64,000 nucleotides of DNA, taken from positions 186,001-250,000 of the forward strand of contig JAWKRG010000006.1 of the NCBI GenBank assembly GCA_041389725.1. Reading direction: 5' to 3'. A program made the position numbers and the translations under genes. The stretch comes from Polyangiaceae bacterium (GTDB taxonomy: Bacteria > Myxococcota_A > Polyangia > Polyangiales > Polyangiaceae). The notes under the pieces are model-generated. The model did no database searches. It worked only from the letters and a program-made list of their open reading frames with translations, and had not been told where the DNA came from. Shown piece by piece: positions 23,189 to 32,854 of the stretch (the first letter of the stretch is position 1; each line of letters opens with the position of its first letter).

Positions 23189-24928
23189 ATGAGAATCCTA
23201 GGTGCGCTTTCGCTGGTAGCAACGTTCGTGGTTGTCGCCGCTTGCAGTTCCGCCGACAACACTGACCCGAGGCACCTCGAGGACGTCGGAACGATTCAGG
23301 ACACGCTGCCGAAGGGCACAGCGGGAGCATCGAACGGCGATCTCGACTATTGCACCGGCGGCCAGCTTTGCGTGACTGGCGAAGGTGACTGTGACGCGGA
23401 CTCCGAGTGTAGTGGCTCCGTCTGTGGCTACGACAACGGACCGAATTTCGGCATGCCTGCCGGCTGGGACGTGTGCGTTCCAGCGACGTGCCGCAACGGC
23501 GTGATGGATGCTGGCGAGACGGGTATCGACTGTGGAGGAACGTCGGCCTGTGGCTCGTGCCCCACGTGTCCGCCCGAGCCCAACGGCGGCGCCAATCATT
23601 GCACGCCCGCGTGCAAGTGCCCAGCAAAGGAAGCTGACTGCGATACGAACAACGACTGCCAGACCGGTCTGGTTTGCGGTGCGCTGTTGGGACCCCAGTT
23701 CGGCTTCCCGGCAGGACACGACGTCTGCGTCCAACCCCACTGCACGAACGGCAGCCAGGATGGCGACGAGACAGGCGTCGACTGCGGCGGAGTGGATTGC
23801 GGAACTTGCCCACCCACGTGCCCGCCAAACGGTCAGCCTGCGACGTGCAGTCCGACGTGCAAGTGCGCCTCCGGTTGGGGTGATTGTGACCAGAATTCCG
23901 AGTGTCAAACCGGACTAGTCTGCGGCGCCCTGCTGGGGAAGCAGTTCGGCATGCACCCGAGTTTCGACGTCTGCGTTCCCCCACATTGTGTAAACGGCAC
24001 GCAGGACACGTCTCTGGGCGAAACGGGCGTGGACTGTGGAGGTCCGTGCGGGACCTGCCAATTCGGATCCACGCCGGCCACGAGCTGCACCACGCCCGTC
24101 AACGTGTGCGGCCCGACGGGTACCGAGAATTGCTGCGCTGCCCCGCAGATCCCGGGTATCGCGAACTTCCGCCGCAACTACAACGGTGTGACCTTGACGG
24201 ACCCGACGAACAAGGCGGCGACGGTGTACCCTTACTACCTGGACAAGTTTGAGGTGAGTGTGGGGCGCTTCCGCAACTTCGTGGCTGCGTTCGACGCGTG
24301 GCGAGGCGGCGGCAATCCCGCAGTGGGCGCAGGCGCTCATCCGCTCATCGCCAACAGCGGCTGGCAGTCAGCACCGGCTTGGGTGCTGGCGGCCGACGCA
24401 GCGACGCTTGCGGCCGGTCTGAAGTGCGGACAGGAGACGTGGACGGACGCGGCCGGCTCGAATGAAGGCAAGCCCATCAACTGTGTGACCTGGTTTGAAG
24501 CATTCGCGTTCTGCGCTTGGGATGCTGGTCGCATGCCCACCGAGGCGGAGTGGAACGCCGCGGCGGCTGGCGGAACTGAGGAGCGAGTCTACCCCTGGTC
24601 GTCGCCCCCCACCTCGACGACGCTCACGCCCAGCCACGCGGCCTGGAACGGCGCGCCGTTGTCAGGAACCGGTACGCACTCGTCGGGCCTTGGTCGCTGG
24701 ACTCACCAGGATCTAGCCGGAAACGTGTGGGAGTGGAACTTGGATACGTGGGGAACCCTGCCCTACCCGTGCACGAACTGCGCGAACTTGGGCAACGTGG
24801 CCAACAAGGTGATTCACGGCGGCAGCTGGGCGACCTTCTCCGCAGATCGTCTTGAAGGCGGCTATCGCACTACCGCAAACGCCGCGGGACGCGGCCCGCA
24901 TATCGGCTTCCGCTGCGCTCGCAACTAG
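23189..24928 (+). CDS. Cys-rich lipoprotein with FGE-sulfatase (SUMF1-type) domain
   Basis: 579 aa from ATG 23189, giving the lipoprotein signal MRILGALSLVATFVVVAAC; upstream codons to 23054 have no family match. Residues about 55-330 are Cys-rich, with three related segments containing 'GVDCGG' and 'CGTC'. Residues about 345-579 form an FGE-sulfatase domain: 'YYLDKFEVSVGRFRNF', 'INCVTWFEAFAFCAWDAGRM', 'PTEAEWNAAAAGG', 'LAGNVWEW' and 'HGGSWATF'. The family includes formylglycine-generating enzyme but most lipoprotein members are thought to be binding or maturation factors. The two catalytic Cys of true FGE are not evident. Hairpin terminator follows at 24945. Confidence 0.88.
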   Translation: MRILGALSLVATFVVVAACSSADNTDPRHLEDVGTIQDTLPKGTAGASNGDLDYCTGGQLCVTGEGDCDADSECSGSVCGYDNGPNFGMPAGWDVCVPATCRNGVMDAGETGIDCGGTSACGSCPTCPPEPNGGANHCTPACKCPAKEADCDTNNDCQTGLVCGALLGPQFGFPAGHDVCVQPHCTNGSQDGDETGVDCGGVDCGTCPPTCPPNGQPATCSPTCKCASGWGDCDQNSECQTGLVCGALLGKQFGMHPSFDVCVPPHCVNGTQDTSLGETGVDCGGPCGTCQFGSTPATSCTTPVNVCGPTGTENCCAAPQIPGIANFRRNYNGVTLTDPTNKAATVYPYYLDKFEVSVGRFRNFVAAFDAWRGGGNPAVGAGAHPLIANSGWQSAPAWVLAADAATLAAGLKCGQETWTDAAGSNEGKPINCVTWFEAFAFCAWDAGRMPTEAEWNAAAAGGTEERVYPWSSPPTSTTLTPSHAAWNGAPLSGTGTHSSGLGRWTHQDLAGNVWEWNLDTWGTLPYPCTNCANLGNVANKVIHGGSWATFSADRLEGGYRTTANAAGRGPHIGFRCARN

Positions 24929-24944
24929 CGCCGACGAAGTGGCT

Positions 24945-24978
24945 CCGAGCTACCCGGCCCCGCGCGGGGTAGCCTCGG
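24945..24978 (+). terminator. Strong hairpin after the FGE-domain gene
   Basis: CCGAG-CTACCC pairs with GGGTAG-C-CTCGG across a GC-rich loop, one bulged base. It begins 17 bp after the stop codon at 24928 and is followed by TGTTCGC. It sits between the lipoprotein and the methyltransferase start (24997), so it may separate their transcripts. Confidence 0.55.
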
Positions 24979-24996
24979 TGTTCGCATCCGAGTCCC

Positions 24997-25677
24997 ATGG
25001 ACAACGCCTTATTCTTGCGAACCACGCTGCAGTCTACGCTTCAAGCCGCACGCTGGGCGTGGTTCGTTGCCCGACGGCGAGTCGACGTGCGACTCAGCCG
25101 CACCAAGCGAAGGTTCGTCGAGCCGCCCCTCCCCAAAAACGCCGATGGTCGCGTGCTGCTGCATCTCGGCTGTGGGTTCATCGACAGTCCTGCCTTCACC
25201 AACGTCGACGCCGAGTCCCTCGCCCACGTCCACTATCGACAGGACGTGCGGGACCTGTCGTCCTTTGACGACGACAGCGTCGACCTCGTATACGCATGCC
25301 ACTTGCTCGAGCACATCGCCCCGAACGACCAGCCCAAAGTGTTATGGGAGTGGCGGCGTGTGTTGAAGCCCGGTGGCGTCCTGCGCCTCTCAGTGCCCGA
25401 TTTCGAGCTCCTCGTGCAGATCTATCGAGACTGTGACAACGACGTGCAATCGATCGTCGGGCCCTTGCTTGGCGCCCACGGAGGATTGAACGCTCACTGC
25501 GCCATCTTCAATCGCGAGTACCTCGAACGGACTTTGCGAGAAGCCGGCTTCCGCGACGTGCGCCCCTGGGACCCCAAGACGGCCGGAGACCATGACTTCG
25601 AGGACTGGGCTTCCCGCACCATCGAGCGAGGCGGCAGGCAACGCGAGGTGAGCCTCAATCTGGAGGGTGTCAAGTAG
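24997..25677 (+). CDS. SAM-dependent methyltransferase (methyltransf_11 type)
   Basis: 226 aa. Motif I 'LLHLGCGFIDSPAFTNVD' (about 49-66) and 'DLVYACHLLEHIAPND' plus 'RRVLKPGGVLRLSVPDF' are the typical class I methyltransferase series. The pattern resembles small methyltransferases placed beside glycosyltransferases in polysaccharide loci. It is directly followed by a glycosyltransferase gene; the stop (25677) and that gene's ATG (25691) are 13 bp apart. Target unknown, probably a sugar or glycan. Confidence 0.85.
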   Translation: MDNALFLRTTLQSTLQAARWAWFVARRRVDVRLSRTKRRFVEPPLPKNADGRVLLHLGCGFIDSPAFTNVDAESLAHVHYRQDVRDLSSFDDDSVDLVYACHLLEHIAPNDQPKVLWEWRRVLKPGGVLRLSVPDFELLVQIYRDCDNDVQSIVGPLLGAHGGLNAHCAIFNREYLERTLREAGFRDVRPWDPKTAGDHDFEDWASRTIERGGRQREVSLNLEGVK

Positions 25678-25690
25678 CCCGGCCGCTGTC

Positions 25691-26782
25691 ATGGCCACGC
25701 TTCACTTGGTCTACCCCCACCGCCGCCGGATCTCGGCGCCGCACGCCATCGGACGCAAGCTAGGGGGCCTGCTCGCCGAGCGTTTCGACGTGGTCCACCA
25801 CGACTTGCTCGCCTCGGCGCGTATGCGGCCCGGCCCGGACGATGTCCTCCTTGGTCATCCCGTGGCATCTCCCCTCAGTTGCTTCGTGCGCAACGCCAAG
25901 CGCGGAGGCTGGCGGCGCGTCGTGATGATGTACCCATTCAACGGCCACGCCCGAGACATGGCGTTTCTGGGGCGCATCCTGCCGCACTGCGACCGCTTTC
26001 TCGCCATCACCGGGAACTACTGGTTCGAGCGTGCCCGTACGGACTTCCCAACTTGGTTTCCTTGGATGTCGCACTTGGATCTGGCGGTCGACCGCCTCGA
26101 CTTTCCTCGAGTCAAAGAAACGTTCAATCCGCCGGGCAAGCGCAGGTTTCTCTACGTGGGCAACCTCGCGCGCGCGAAGAACGTCGGGTACTTGAGCCAA
26201 ATCGCGAGCGCCGCCCGTGCCATCGAATTCGCGTGGTTTGGAGGGGGTGGAAGCATCCCAGGCGTGCGTTCCCTCGGCTATGCGGATTTCTCCAATCCTG
26301 CAGAACGCGAGAGGATCGCCGAGTACGACTTTTTGATCACCGTCGGCGCCAACGACGCCAACCCCACGACTATTCTAGAAGCAATGGCTTGGGGGCTATT
26401 GCCCGTTTGCACGCCGCAGAGCGGCTACACTTCCGTCCCGGGCATCACCAATGTGCCTCTTGATGACGTGCCTGCTACCCTGGACGTACTGACGCGGCTG
26501 CAGAGCGCCACGAATCAAGAGCTTCTCGAACTCCAAACGCGAAACTTCGAGTTGCTCGACGAGCGCTTCAGCTGGCACCGCGTGCGAGACGACGTCGTGA
26601 CCGCCATCGATGCGCCAAGAACCGAGCGTCTTCGGGTTTCCCTCGCGGAGCGGACCCTGCGCGCGGTCGATGAGTGCCGCAGCGACGGATTCTGGCTGCG
26701 CCCTTCACAGTTGCGCCAAGTCGCGAGACAGACCGCCGGCAGCGGGCTGCGAAAGCTGGGGCTTCTGCCTGAAGTCACCTGA
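25691..26782 (+). CDS. Glycosyltransferase, GT4-like
   Basis: 363 aa from ATG 25691; an overlapping GTG at 25667 would add eight residues and is less likely. The C-terminal half has the GT-B signature around 'RFLYVGNLARAKNVGYLSQI' and 'NPTTILEAMAWGLLPVCT', with the E-x7-G-type donor-binding element. Probably transfers one sugar of the repeat unit. It converges on the Wzx-like gene (stop 26795) with only 12 bp between stops. Confidence 0.82.
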   Translation: MATLHLVYPHRRRISAPHAIGRKLGGLLAERFDVVHHDLLASARMRPGPDDVLLGHPVASPLSCFVRNAKRGGWRRVVMMYPFNGHARDMAFLGRILPHCDRFLAITGNYWFERARTDFPTWFPWMSHLDLAVDRLDFPRVKETFNPPGKRRFLYVGNLARAKNVGYLSQIASAARAIEFAWFGGGGSIPGVRSLGYADFSNPAERERIAEYDFLITVGANDANPTTILEAMAWGLLPVCTPQSGYTSVPGITNVPLDDVPATLDVLTRLQSATNQELLELQTRNFELLDERFSWHRVRDDVVTAIDAPRTERLRVSLAERTLRAVDECRSDGFWLRPSQLRQVARQTAGSGLRKLGLLPEVT

Positions 26783-26794
26783 GCAATCGAGGCC

Positions 26795-28228
26795 CTACCC
26801 GGCACGCAAGCGAGTTCGGATCGCGAAGGCCGCGGGAAGCAGCATGAAGAGCGCTTGCGCGATCACCATGCCCCACACGACACCGGATACTCCTAGCGTC
26901 CGGGTCAGGACGATCTTCAACGTGAGCGCCGCCACGCCGGTCACGGCGCCGGCATAGGCTTGAAAGCGAACTAGGTCCATCCCATTCATGAACATTGACA
27001 GCGCGCCACCGACGGAAGCAAGCACGCTCCATGCGCCGAGCGCGATGAGTAGCAAGCGGTCGGTCGGGCCGAGGGTACCAGCGCCCACCCACATGGTGAG
27101 GATCCACGGAGCCGCCCACACCAGGACAGCCGCTAGGGGTATCGAAGCACCCAGCGTAATCCAGACGCTGCGGGTGAACGTCGCTCGGATCCAGCCCACG
27201 TCTCCCCTTGCACGTGCTTCTGCGTATGCCGGCCACATCGGGCGCAGGACGAACGTCGCAAGAAGCGGTGCAATCTGAAACAACCGAAAGGGAACAGCGT
27301 AGACCGGGACGAACTCCGGCCCCATCAAGTGGCTCAGTATCAGATTGTCCCCCGCGATTAGGGCAATACCCATGATCTGGATGAGCACGAAAAGCATCCC
27401 AACGCGAAACAGTTCGCGTGCATGACGCACGGAGACAAGGCTGACACGTGGGCGCAGCTCCGGGCTTCGCCGAACGAACTCAAACAAGCCATTGCACAGG
27501 CTCGCCCCGACCGCTGCTCCGGTCGCACTGAAAACCAACCACGGTAGAGATGCTCCGGCCCGAGCGCAGAGCACGACTCCGATCAATCCGACGAGAGTGC
27601 CCGCAATCGTCCATGCGTTTGCCAGGTACTCGCTCTGTCTAGCAACCTGCAGTCGTTGCACCACGCCGGCCGGCAGGTTGGCGGCGACGCACACAATAAG
27701 GACCAGCATCGTCGGTCCCGCCTCGCGCTGGGCGACCGCGGTCTTCACCGCAAAGGCCGCGCTCCAATCGACCCACGGGTACAACAGAAGAAACACGCCC
27801 AAACCCACCAGGCCGAGCGCGAGGAGCATGAAGAACCCCGACGAAACGTAAGTCCGACTGTCCTCGGCGTTGCCCTCTCCATGAGCCTGCGCAAGTGTAT
27901 TGATCAGGCCGTTTCCGATCCCAAAGTCTGCAAAACGCAAGAGTGCCATCACGGAAGTAACGCTGAGCCACAGGCCGTATCGCTCCGCGCCCAGATAGCC
28001 AAGGGCGATCGGAACGGTGACCAGCCCGACCAGGATCGTGGTCGCCTGGGTCGCTGCCAGCGACACCGCCGTCAGCATGATGCGAACATTCCGAGTCTGC
28101 GCGCGGTTCTCCGCCGTTGCCCCGGCCTGGGTTGCCCGCAGCAAACCCACCATCTGTCGAGCGCGTTCAGCGATCTTCATTGAAAGTGGGTCTCGGCCGC
28201 GCGCAGAACCGCTGGCGCGGTGCTCCAT
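26795..28228 (-). CDS. Wzx-like polysaccharide flippase
   Basis: 477 aa from ATG 28228 (MEHRASGSARG); MKIAERARQ at 28180 is an alternative. Further upstream codons lie inside the previous gene. It is an integral membrane protein with about 12-14 helices; 'LGYLGAERYGLWLSVTSVMALLRFADFG' is the usual early signature of the MATE/polysaccharide transporter (Wzx, RfbX) family. It would carry lipid-linked repeat units across the inner membrane. Starts 16 bp after the TPR-Wzy stop (28245) and is the last gene of the gmd operon. Confidence 0.88.
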   Translation of the reverse strand: MEHRASGSARGRDPLSMKIAERARQMVGLLRATQAGATAENRAQTRNVRIMLTAVSLAATQATTILVGLVTVPIALGYLGAERYGLWLSVTSVMALLRFADFGIGNGLINTLAQAHGEGNAEDSRTYVSSGFFMLLALGLVGLGVFLLLYPWVDWSAAFAVKTAVAQREAGPTMLVLIVCVAANLPAGVVQRLQVARQSEYLANAWTIAGTLVGLIGVVLCARAGASLPWLVFSATGAAVGASLCNGLFEFVRRSPELRPRVSLVSVRHARELFRVGMLFVLIQIMGIALIAGDNLILSHLMGPEFVPVYAVPFRLFQIAPLLATFVLRPMWPAYAEARARGDVGWIRATFTRSVWITLGASIPLAAVLVWAAPWILTMWVGAGTLGPTDRLLLIALGAWSVLASVGGALSMFMNGMDLVRFQAYAGAVTGVAALTLKIVLTRTLGVSGVVWGMVIAQALFMLLPAAFAIRTRLRAG

Positions 28229-28244
28229 ATACCCTGCTGAGTCC

Positions 28245-30803
28245 TCATCGCACCAGCTTCGTGCGCTCGGCGTCCGCCTTCGTGCGCAACAGCTCCTGCT
28301 TCTTTCCGGACGCCAACCTGGAGGCTCGTCGGAACGCAACGACTGCGTCAGCGTGGCGCTTTGCCCGGACGGCAACGTCTCCAGCTCTCTCCCAGCGTTC
28401 GAGGCTCGGTTCTTGTTCCGCCGCTCGCCTCAACAGCTTGGCCGCGGAAGAAAAATCTTCGCTCTTCGCCGCGACATCCGCAAGCATCTCGCACGTGCGC
28501 GCGCACCGCTCGGACGGCGGACATGCCCTGGCCAGCAGCACGTCCGCAACCGGCTGGATGTCGCCACGATCTGCGGCAAGGCGGGCCCAGGTGCGCGCAC
28601 AGCCCGCAAGCGGACTGACGCAGTCGCGTTCCAACAAGTGCTCAGCCTCGGCGGCGTTGCCCTTTTGGACCTCGAGGCGCGCGCGCAATTCCACCACCTC
28701 ATCGCGCAGCGACGCGGAAGGAACGGACCCAACCAGGGCGCGCACCTCGCTGAGGCAGCGCTCTCGCGCTCCCGCGTCGCAGGGCTGCGTCCCACGCTCC
28801 AGCGCTTCCAAGTGGGACCGCCCGAGCGCAATCTTGACGGCAGGCGCGGCGTCGAGTTCGAGAGCCCGCCTCAGCATGGTCAACTGCGCAGGCGTTCCTG
28901 CGCCTAGGCTCGACGATAGGGCCGTCAAGAGTCGCGCGCCGTTCGCCCCAGGGGGTGCGTACGAAGCCCACGTCCCCGGATCGGGTGCCCACTCGCGGAT
29001 CAGTCGGCCAACGTCGGGAATGATATCCACATCGAACGTGGCCGCAGAACGTAGCGCCACGAGCGCTTGTCCGGTGGCGCCGCGCTGATGCAGAGCGTGA
29101 GCGAGCAGTAGATAGGTTCGTCCACTGGTGGGATCTCGCTTGAGTGAATAGCCGATCCAACGAAGGTTCATCGGGTCGTTCGCGTACGTCAGGTCACGGC
29201 CCAGCATTCGGGGAAAGTACGGATCCCCGGGAAACGTCTTCACCAGGGACCTCAATTCCCCGCGCCTTGCTTCTGAATGGTCGGCGTCCTCGTGCGCACT
29301 GGCATGAATGCGCTTTCGCTCCGGGGCAGCCTGACTCCTGAACATGGCGAGCACCAGCACACCGGCCAGCATGGCAAGTCCAGCAATCGCCCTCCCCCAC
29401 CCAGGCGGCCGCAGCCAACGTGGGGATGCACACCCCGAAGCTCCCCAAGCTGCACCAGAAAGCATGCAGAGGGCCAGCATCGGCGCCGGCACTTCGGTCG
29501 CGAGGTCCACTAGGTTTTGGGCGGCTGTCATCAACAATGCGGAGAAGATCGCCGCGTGCACCGGATCCTTGGTGGGCGCCAGATGTCGCGGCCGCAAGAG
29601 CACCGCGAGCGCGGCTAGCCCGGCCAATGCGACCGGCACGCCCCACTCCGCCGCCCACTGTAGGACGAAGTTCTCAGCATGCGAGAACACTGTATGGCGA
29701 TCCGGACTGGCGAAGGCTGGGAACACGGTCTCGAAGGACCCGCGCCCAACGCCTGTGAGCCAGTGTGCTTCAATCAGCGGCCGGGTCCACTTGAAGATCG
29801 CCAGCTTGTCCAACGTCAGGTCACGCGCGGCGTCCAAAGGGGCGGTGTTCTTCGCGAGCGCAACGAACAGCACGCCGCCGAGCACCGCAGCAACGCCCGC
29901 GATCAGCGGTACCTGGAATCGACGATGTCGCCGCGACCAACGCCAGCAGAGCGCCACGAACGCTACCAGCCCCAGCCCAATCGCAGCGATGCCACCGCGT
30001 GATCCCGCCAGTAGGCTTGTCGCGACGCATGCCGCAACCCCGATTGCGGCTGCCGCACGCGCCCAGGAGCGCGACTCTAGCAGAAGGAGTCCTAGCCCCA
30101 TTAGGGCCCCCAGATTCAGAAACCCCGCCAACACGTTCGAGTTGAGCAGCGGGCTGAGTGCCCAGCCACGGCGCACGTATTCCGGTTCGTACAAACCATA
30201 CAGTCGATCCGCGGCTACGAGGCCGTGCGCAATCGTGACGACGGAAATGGCGGCGGCTACCAACAAGACGACCCAGGCAGCCCACTTGGCAGAGCGCCTT
30301 GCCCGTCCGACGAGCGCAGCGGCGAAGAACAAGGTGCCGTAGCAGGCCCACTTGGCCGCCTCCTGAATCGCTGCCGAAGGCGCATACCCGATCGGCACCC
30401 AGCCTGGCGGATTGGAATCGGCCAGCGTCAACGCGTCCGTCCAACACCGGGCCGAATCAGGCGAAAGGAAGGAGGTCAGCGCAACCGGCAATGGAACCGA
30501 CTGAACGGCAGACCAGACGGCTAGCAGGCCCATGGCGATTGCGGGCGCTGGCGTGGTGGGGGTCGACTGCGCGCGAGCCAACCACAGCGACACCGCACCG
30601 GTCGCAATCGCCAGAACGCCGACGGTCACCGCGTGCACTCCGCCCACGGCTAGGGCGGACGTCGCCAGAATCAGCCCGAGCAGCCCAATTGCATGTACGG
30701 TCGACTGCGTGTCGCCCTCAGAAGGGGGTTTTCGAACGCGTCGGCGACGCCTGCGGCGTTCGCGGCCAATGTGCTCCGTGTCGCCAACGACCCCGCCGTG
30801 CAT
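28245..30803 (-). CDS. Wzy/O-antigen-ligase-like membrane protein with TPR-like C-terminal half
   Basis: 852 aa. The N-terminal ~470 residues are a multi-helix membrane region with a Wzy_C-like loop around 'EAHWLTGVGRGSFETVFPAF' and 'SHAENFVLQWAAEWGVPVAL'. The following ~380 residues are alpha-helical, with Ala/Leu/Arg-rich repeats such as 'HALHQRGATGQALVALRSAA' and 'LEVQKGNAAEAEHLLERDC' that look like tetratricopeptide repeats. This layout (O-antigen polymerase/ligase with TPR) is known for some exopolysaccharide polymerases. Start 7 bp after fcl stop. Role: polymerase or ligase of the repeat unit; which one cannot be decided from sequence. Confidence 0.82.
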   Translation of the reverse strand: MHGGVVGDTEHIGRERRRRRRRVRKPPSEGDTQSTVHAIGLLGLILATSALAVGGVHAVTVGVLAIATGAVSLWLARAQSTPTTPAPAIAMGLLAVWSAVQSVPLPVALTSFLSPDSARCWTDALTLADSNPPGWVPIGYAPSAAIQEAAKWACYGTLFFAAALVGRARRSAKWAAWVVLLVAAAISVVTIAHGLVAADRLYGLYEPEYVRRGWALSPLLNSNVLAGFLNLGALMGLGLLLLESRSWARAAAAIGVAACVATSLLAGSRGGIAAIGLGLVAFVALCWRWSRRHRRFQVPLIAGVAAVLGGVLFVALAKNTAPLDAARDLTLDKLAIFKWTRPLIEAHWLTGVGRGSFETVFPAFASPDRHTVFSHAENFVLQWAAEWGVPVALAGLAALAVLLRPRHLAPTKDPVHAAIFSALLMTAAQNLVDLATEVPAPMLALCMLSGAAWGASGCASPRWLRPPGWGRAIAGLAMLAGVLVLAMFRSQAAPERKRIHASAHEDADHSEARRGELRSLVKTFPGDPYFPRMLGRDLTYANDPMNLRWIGYSLKRDPTSGRTYLLLAHALHQRGATGQALVALRSAATFDVDIIPDVGRLIREWAPDPGTWASYAPPGANGARLLTALSSSLGAGTPAQLTMLRRALELDAAPAVKIALGRSHLEALERGTQPCDAGARERCLSEVRALVGSVPSASLRDEVVELRARLEVQKGNAAEAEHLLERDCVSPLAGCARTWARLAADRGDIQPVADVLLARACPPSERCARTCEMLADVAAKSEDFSSAAKLLRRAAEQEPSLERWERAGDVAVRAKRHADAVVAFRRASRLASGKKQELLRTKADAERTKLVR

Positions 30804-30810
30804 GGCGCAG

Positions 30811-31779
30811 CTAGCCGTGGCCCGTCACGCCTGAGTTCACCTGGTCTCGGTGTTCGAGCATCCAGGCGTAGGTGCGCCGCAAGCCCTCGCGTAGTGACAC
30901 CGCAGCGGAAAAGCCAATGCGTTCGCGGGCTCGTGACACGTCCAGCTGGCGACGGGGTTGCCCGTTGGGCTTGTCCCTATCCCACACGATTTCGCCCTCG
31001 TAGCCGGTCAACTCTTGGATCGCCTCGGCCAGGTCCTTGATCGAGATTTCCTCGCCCGAGCCCAGGTTCATCGGGTCGCTGGAGTCGTACTTCTCAGCCG
31101 TGAGCAGCAGCCCGTCTGCGCAGTCTTCCACGTAGAAGAATTCGCGAGTCGGTGAGCCATCCCCCCAAAGGGTCACCTGCTTCAGACGTTGTTCTTTCGC
31201 TTCGTGGAACTTGCGAAGCATGGCGGGGATCACGTGGCTGGAGTGCAGATCGAAGTTGTCCCGGGGGCCGTAGAGGTTGACCGGATAGACGACGCAGGAG
31301 TTGAACCCGTACTGGTCGCGGTAGGCAGCGCTCTGCACGCCGAGGACTTTCTTCGCGATGCCGTAGGGGGCGTTGGTCTCTTCGGGGTAGCCGTTCCAGA
31401 GTTCGTCTTCCTTGAAGGGCACGGGCGTGAACTTCGGGTACGCGCAGATGGTGCCCGCGGCCACCACCTTCTTCACTCCGGCGCGCCATGATTCGTGAAT
31501 GAGCTGAATGCCCATCATGGCGTTCTCGTAGAAGAAGCGCCCCGGGTTGTCGCGGTTTGCGCCGATTCCACCCACTCGCGCCGCGAGGTGCAGCACGAGG
31601 TCCGGCTTGGCGTCGGCAAGCAAGCGGCGCACTGCTGCGCCGTCGACCAAGTCGTAGTCCTTGCTGCGTGGCACGACGATCTCCTTCGCGCCTCGCGAGC
31701 GGAGCTTCTCCACCACGAAGGATCCCAAGAACCCTGCGCCGCCCGTGACGACGACGCGCGTGTCGTTCCAGTTCAACAT
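30811..31779 (-). CDS. fcl: GDP-L-fucose synthase
   Basis: 322 aa, the usual family length. SDR signature 'TGGAGFLGSFVVEKL' (about 12-26), 'AARVGGIGANRDNP' and 'PYGIAKKVLGVQ' (catalytic YxxxK) are clear. Epimerises and reduces GDP-4-keto-6-deoxy-mannose to GDP-L-fucose. It follows gmd by 9 bp in the same operon, completing the fucose pathway; it could also feed related GDP-6-deoxy sugars. Confidence 0.95.
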   Translation of the reverse strand: MLNWNDTRVVVTGGAGFLGSFVVEKLRSRGAKEIVVPRSKDYDLVDGAAVRRLLADAKPDLVLHLAARVGGIGANRDNPGRFFYENAMMGIQLIHESWRAGVKKVVAAGTICAYPKFTPVPFKEDELWNGYPEETNAPYGIAKKVLGVQSAAYRDQYGFNSCVVYPVNLYGPRDNFDLHSSHVIPAMLRKFHEAKEQRLKQVTLWGDGSPTREFFYVEDCADGLLLTAEKYDSSDPMNLGSGEEISIKDLAEAIQELTGYEGEIVWDRDKPNGQPRRQLDVSRARERIGFSAAVSLREGLRRTYAWMLEHRDQVNSGVTGHG

Positions 31780-31788
31780 GTCGCCCCT

Positions 31789-32853
31789 TCAGGCCATGAC
31801 CTTGTCGACGGGCACTTCTGACACGGAGCGACCGGCGGCGCGCTCCCTGGCGTTGTGCTCGGCGATGGCCTTCTCTTGCCGCGCCAGCACCAGATCGGCG
31901 TCGACCATCATGCCGACTAGCGCGTCGAAGGTCACCTTCGGCTCCCAGCCCAGCTTCTGCTTCGCCTTGCTGTAGTCGCCGAGCAGCAGGTCCACCTCGG
32001 CGGGGCGCTCGTAGCGAGCGTCGTGCTCGACGAACTCGCGATAGTCGAGATCGAGCTTGCCAAAGACCTTCTCCAGGAATTCGCGGACGCTGTGGGTCTC
32101 GCCCGTGGCGAGCACGTAGTCGTCCGGTTCATCGGCCTGCAGCATCCGCCACATGCCTTCCACGTAGTCTCCCGCGAAGCCCCAGTCGCGCTTGGCTTCG
32201 ACGTTGCCGAGGTAGAGCTTCTTTTGCAGGCCTACCTTGATGCGGGTCGCGGCGCGGGTGATCTTGCGCGTCACGAAGGTCTCGCCCCGCCGCGGACTCT
32301 CGTGGTTGAACAGGATGCCGTTCACCGCGAACATGTCGTAGGCCTCGCGGTAGTTCTGAGTCACGTAGAAGGCATAGGCTTTCGCGGCCGCGTAGGGGCT
32401 GCGCGGGTGAAACGGCGTCGTCTCCTTCTGCGGAACTTCGTGTACCTTGCCGTAGAGTTCGCTGCTCGACGCCTGATAGAACCTCGTCTTCAACTTCTGC
32501 CGGCGGATTGCCTCGAGGAGCCGCACCGACCCAAGTGCCGTGATTTCTCCGGTGTACTCGGGAATGTCGAAGCTGACGCGCACGTGGCTCTGCGCGGCCA
32601 AGTTGTAGACCTCGTCCGGCTTGATCTCCTCCAGGATGTTGGCGAGGGACGAGGAGTCATTGAGGTCCCCGTATGCAAGCCGCAATCGCACGTCGGGCTT
32701 GTGCGGATCCTGGTACAGATGGTCGATGCGGTCCGTGTTGAAGCTCGAGGAGCGTCGGACCACCCCCCACACTTCGTAGCCCTTCTCCAGCAGAAGCTCT
32801 GCGAGATAAGAGCCGTCTTGCCCGGTGATCCCGGTGATGAGTGCGCGTTTCAT
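31789..32853 (-). CDS. gmd: GDP-mannose 4,6-dehydratase
   Basis: 354 aa from ATG 32853, the classic start 'MKRALITGITGQDGSYLAE'. Includes 'HPRSPYAAAKAYAFYVTQNY' (YxxxK) and 'FNHESPRRGETFVTRKI'. It makes GDP-4-keto-6-deoxy-D-mannose, first committed step to GDP-fucose or GDP-rhamnose. First gene of the minus-strand operon gmd-fcl-wzy-wzx. There is no convincing ribosome site before the ATG: the upstream DNA is the 93-bp repeat (32855-32947). An upstream in-frame stretch of 32 codons through that repeat is rejected, as the homologous start is exact. Confidence 0.96.
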   Translation of the reverse strand: MKRALITGITGQDGSYLAELLLEKGYEVWGVVRRSSSFNTDRIDHLYQDPHKPDVRLRLAYGDLNDSSSLANILEEIKPDEVYNLAAQSHVRVSFDIPEYTGEITALGSVRLLEAIRRQKLKTRFYQASSSELYGKVHEVPQKETTPFHPRSPYAAAKAYAFYVTQNYREAYDMFAVNGILFNHESPRRGETFVTRKITRAATRIKVGLQKKLYLGNVEAKRDWGFAGDYVEGMWRMLQADEPDDYVLATGETHSVREFLEKVFGKLDLDYREFVEHDARYERPAEVDLLLGDYSKAKQKLGWEPKVTFDALVGMMVDADLVLARQEKAIAEHNARERAAGRSVSEVPVDKVMA

Positions 32854-32854
32854 G

